From the NCBI GenBank assembly GCA_031264545.1, contig JAISDV010000200.1:1-15319 (forward strand): a stretch of 15,319 bases of DNA. Reading direction: 5' to 3'. Position 1 is the stretch's first letter; the number at the start of each line of letters is the position of its first letter. The stretch comes from Oscillospiraceae bacterium (lineage in GTDB: Bacteria; Bacillota; Clostridia; Oscillospirales; Oscillospiraceae). The translations under genes and the position numbers were made by a program. A model generated the notes under the pieces. The model was not told where the DNA came from and made no database searches. It was given only the letters and a program-made list of their open reading frames with translations. Below are positions 13,527 to 15,319 of the stretch, in pieces.

Positions 13527-14174
13527 TCAGAGGCTTTGCAAGAGCTGCTCGGGTGAGTCCACGATCACTTTCGCGCCTGAGGCGAGCAGCTCCGGCCTGT
13601 CACGGAAGCCCCAGGAGACGCAGATGCAGTCGATTCCAGCGTTTCCGGCGGTTTGGATATCGACCTCCGTGTCGCCGATATAGACGGCTTTCTTCTTCTC
13701 GACACCGAGAATTTCAAGCGCATGAAGCAGCTTGTCGGGCCAGGGCTTCCGGCGTATGCCCTCGGTATCGCCGATTGCAAGCGCGATTGTGCCGCCAAAA
13801 TAGTGTGCGGCCAGCGCTTTAAGCGCGGATTCGACTTTGTTTGAGACGATCGCCAGCTTATAGCCGCGCCGTTTGAGCGCGGGCAGCAGTCTTTCCAGCC
13901 CCGCGTAAGGTCTTGTCCTGTTGCAGAAGTTGCCCGAGTAATGGGCGCTGAAAAAGCTGAAAATCTCTTCAAACCTGGGATTTTCACGTCCGTCGGGAAC
14001 AGAGAGCGTCAAAAGCTGCAAAACGCCGTTTCCGATGAAGCGGCGTATCTCCTCCGGCGTCCTGGGCGGAAGGGAAAAAGCCGCCAGCGCGGCGTTCACG
14101 CTGTCCCGCAGGTCGTCGAGCGTGTTCAGAAGCGTGCCGTCCATATCCCAGATAACCGCGTCATATTTGTGCAT
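13527..14174 (-). CDS. HAD family hydrolase (phosphoglycolate phosphatase-like)
   Basis: A 215-residue HAD phosphatase with an alpha-helical cap of subclass IA. All four motifs are present: DMDGT (D10, D12; nucleophile and acid/base), VSNK (S111), the Lys of RRKPWP (K143) and YIGDTEVD (D168, D172; magnesium). These enzymes dephosphorylate small phosphorylated metabolites, classically 2-phosphoglycolate, in the cytoplasm. The exact substrate is not predictable. GAGGTGG about 5 bases before ATG 14174 fixes the start. It is transcribed divergently from the riboswitch-controlled thiT gene; a link to thiamine phosphate metabolism is conceivable but unsupported by sequence. Confidence 0.88.
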   Translation of the reverse strand: MHKYDAVIWDMDGTLLNTLDDLRDSVNAALAAFSLPPRTPEEIRRFIGNGVLQLLTLSVPDGRENPRFEEIFSFFSAHYSGNFCNRTRPYAGLERLLPALKRRGYKLAIVSNKVESALKALAAHYFGGTIALAIGDTEGIRRKPWPDKLLHALEILGVEKKKAVYIGDTEVDIQTAGNAGIDCICVSWGFRDRPELLASGAKVIVDSPEQLLQSL

Positions 14175-14206
14175 AAGCCCACCTCGGCTTTGTTTATATT
14201 GTCTGG

Positions 14207-14235
14207 ATTATACTGCAACCCGGCGGAAAAGTCTA
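14207..14235 (-). promoter_or_regulatory. Promoter of the HAD phosphatase gene
   Basis: TAGACT (14235-14230) and a consensus TATAAT (14212-14207) on the minus strand have a 17-base spacer, about 33 bases before the ATG. Confidence 0.7.
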
Positions 14236-14273
14236 CCCTGGGGCTTCCGAGAAAAGTTTCTCTGAATTGGCGC

Positions 14274-14302
14274 TTGACAGATCGGCGGGGCTTGATTATA
14301 AT
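14274..14302 (+). promoter_or_regulatory. Consensus sigma-A promoter of the TPP riboswitch-thiT unit
   Basis: TTGACA (14274-14279) and TATAAT (14297-14302) both match consensus perfectly with a 17-base spacer. The start would be near 14309, just ahead of the riboswitch. Such a strong promoter fits control exercised downstream by attenuation. Confidence 0.88.
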
Positions 14303-14319
14303 GACAAGCGTGAAGAACA

Positions 14320-14406
14320 CAAGGGGTGCTGACTTTGAGTTGGCTGAGATCAGGCTTTCGTGCCTGGGACCCTCGAACCTGATCCGGGTAATGCCGGCGT
14401 AGGAAT
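14320..14406 (+). promoter_or_regulatory. TPP (thi-box) riboswitch
   Basis: The thi-box core is complete: GGGGTGCT (14323-14330), GGCTGAGA (14342-14349), a variable P3 hairpin (CAGGCTTTCGTGCCTG, 14351-14366), ACCCT (14369-14373), GAACCTGATC (14375-14384) and GGGTAATGCCGGCGTAGG (14386-14403). It binds thiamine pyrophosphate and here precedes a terminator and thiT, so the predicted action is to end transcription when TPP is plentiful. Confidence 0.96.
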
Positions 14407-14429
14407 CAACGGAATATTCCCTTGATAGA

Positions 14430-14463
14430 CCGCGCTGCCATGCCCGCAGCTGCGGCTTTTTTA
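14430..14463 (+). terminator. Riboswitch-controlled attenuator before thiT
   Basis: CCGC-GCTGC (14430-14438) pairs with GCAGC-T-GCGG (14446-14455), nine pairs with one bulged T and a 7-base loop, followed by six T (14457-14462). It sits between the TPP aptamer and the thiT ribosome site, where a TPP-off switch would need it. Confidence 0.85.
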
Positions 14464-14500
14464 TTGCTTGCCGCAGACAAACTATATTGGAGGGAATAGA

Positions 14501-15088
14501 ATGAAGCCAAGCTTAAAACAAATCGCGGAGAGCGCCATGCTCATCGCAATCGGAACCGTTTTGTCTCTGTTCGATTTTAAAGGACCCTGGGCGCTCGGCG
14601 GCGGCATAACCGTGTGCAGCATGCTCCCGCTCGTGATGATCGCCCAGCGGTACGGAACGAAATGGGGCATGTTGTCCTCGCTTGTGTACAGCGTGCTCCA
14701 GTTGGTTCTCGGCATGAACAACGTTCAGTACGCGCCGACGGCCCTGAGCGCGGCCGGGATCGTCGTTTTCGACTATATTCTGGCCTTTTCCGTTCTGGGC
14801 TTCTCCGCCGCCTTCAACGGGCTGGTAAAGGATCGCCGGAAGGCCGTCATTCTCGGCATTGTCGTTACCTTTTCCGCGCGCTTTGTCTGCCATGTCGTCA
14901 GCGGCCTCATCATCTGGGAGGCGCTGTTTCCGAACGAGCTGGGCTGGGCGCCCGCGGTCTGGTCGCTGGTCTACAACGGCTCCTACATGCTGCCGGAAAT
15001 GGTCATTACCGGGATCGTGGCCTTTTTGTCCTACAAGCCGCTCGAGCGCTACTGGCTCGGCGGGGATATCCGCTGGTCGAAGGTATAG
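14501..15088 (+). CDS. thiT: Energy-coupled thiamine transporter ThiT (ECF S component)
   Basis: A 195-residue protein with about six hydrophobic helices, the normal ThiT size. Family motifs include an N-terminal ESAMLIAIGTVLSL helix, GGGITVCSMLPLVMIAQRYG with thiamine-contacting loop residues, and KWGMLSSLVYSVLQLVLG. As the substrate-binding subunit of an ECF transporter it captures thiamine at the membrane and works with shared EcfA/A'/T modules encoded elsewhere. The ATG at 14501 follows GGAGGG; the longer frame from 14468 has no ribosome site and overlaps the attenuator tail. The upstream TPP riboswitch confirms the vitamin assignment. No clear + strand terminator with a T-run is seen after the stop before the 5S gene. 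Confidence 0.94.
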   Translation: MKPSLKQIAESAMLIAIGTVLSLFDFKGPWALGGGITVCSMLPLVMIAQRYGTKWGMLSSLVYSVLQLVLGMNNVQYAPTALSAAGIVVFDYILAFSVLGFSAAFNGLVKDRRKAVILGIVVTFSARFVCHVVSGLIIWEALFPNELGWAPAVWSLVYNGSYMLPEMVITGIVAFLSYKPLERYWLGGDIRWSKV

Positions 15089-15114
15089 CCGCAGGCCGGG
15101 TATGCCGGATAGAG

Positions 15115-15133
15115 GCGCGCTGCGCAAGCGCGC
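15115..15133. repeat. GC-rich hairpin after thiT
   Basis: GCGCGCT (15115-15121) and AGCGCGC (15127-15133) form a perfect 7-bp stem with a 5-base loop, 26 bases after the thiT stop. No T-run follows on either strand, so it is not a standard terminator; it may protect the thiT mRNA end. Confidence 0.45.
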
Positions 15134-15140
15134 AGACCCG

Positions 15141-15173
15141 AATAAAAAGCGGCCCTGCAATCAGCAGAACCGC
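15141..15173 (-). terminator. Terminator of the rRNA operon after 5S
   Basis: On the minus strand GCGGTTCTGC (15173-15164, in register) pairs with GCAGGGCCGC (15158-15149), including two G-T pairs, around a 5-base loop. Five T (15148-15144) follow. It begins about five bases after the mature 5S end. Confidence 0.85.
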
Positions 15174-15177
15174 CAGT

Positions 15178-15293
<116 letters not shown>

Positions 15294-15319
15294 TATGTAA
15301 ATGGCCGAAGCCAAATACG

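Noticed and set aside
13204..13683. + strand open frame of 159 codons across the candidate RNA and the HAD gene end
   Set aside because: No ribosome site, no protein family features, and it crosses a promoter and a terminator on the opposite strand.
15115..15133. Terminator for thiT
   Set aside because: The GC-rich hairpin has no following T-run on the + strand.

Overview
The window looks like chromosomal DNA of an anaerobic, endospore-forming Clostridia member (Bacillota, probably an Oscillospiraceae or Eubacteriales relative). The evidence is a bofA homologue next to a YaaL-type DUF2508 gene, strong GGAGG ribosome binding sites on nearly every gene, topoisomerase IV subunits of a divergent clostridial type, a TPP riboswitch ahead of an ECF-type thiamine transporter, and a Gram-positive-style 5S rRNA. 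Base composition is moderately GC-rich, with AT-rich promoter regions.

Layout. 1-1676 (+) is the 3' part of a GH28 (polygalacturonase-like) gene with a rho-independent terminator. 1787-3358 (-) converges on it and encodes a mannitol dehydrogenase-family hexuronate reductase (UxuB/UxaB-like), preceded by a ~290-nt leader and a promoter with operator-like dyads. 3989-4598 (+) is a toxin-antitoxin pair (unclassified antitoxin plus PIN-domain toxin) with its own promoter. 4666-5664 (+) is galE. 5788-12143 (-) is a likely operon read parE, parC, yitT-family membrane protein, transglutaminase-like lipoprotein, with a promoter at 12242-12270 and a strong terminator at 5724-5770. 12457-13018 (+) is yaaL (DUF2508) and bofA. 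13042-13352 (-) is a promoter-to-terminator unit without an ORF, read here as a structured non-coding RNA. 13527-14174 (-) is a HAD phosphatase. 14274-15088 (+) is promoter, TPP riboswitch, attenuator and thiT. 15178-15293 (-) is a 5S rRNA gene with its terminator, the end of an rRNA operon lying beyond the right edge.

How the genes fit together. The left part suggests pectin use: a GH28 enzyme releases galacturonate-type sugars and a hexuronate reductase acts in the downstream isomerase/reductase pathway. galE supplies UDP-galactose/UDP-glucose interconversion. The central operon couples chromosome decatenation (topoisomerase IV) to two envelope proteins of unknown role. The right part holds sporulation control (BofA restrains pro-sigma-K processing), vitamin B1 uptake and ribosomal RNA.

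The most unusual item is the orphan RNA at 13042-13352. Other points are replaced catalytic residues in two enzymes (GHG to GSG in the GH28 protein; Cys to Ser in the transglutaminase-like lipoprotein), an orphan hairpin inside the parE-yaaL divergent region that may end a ~75-nt transcript, and dyads around the hexuronate reductase promoter. All identifications are by reading motifs; no database search was possible.
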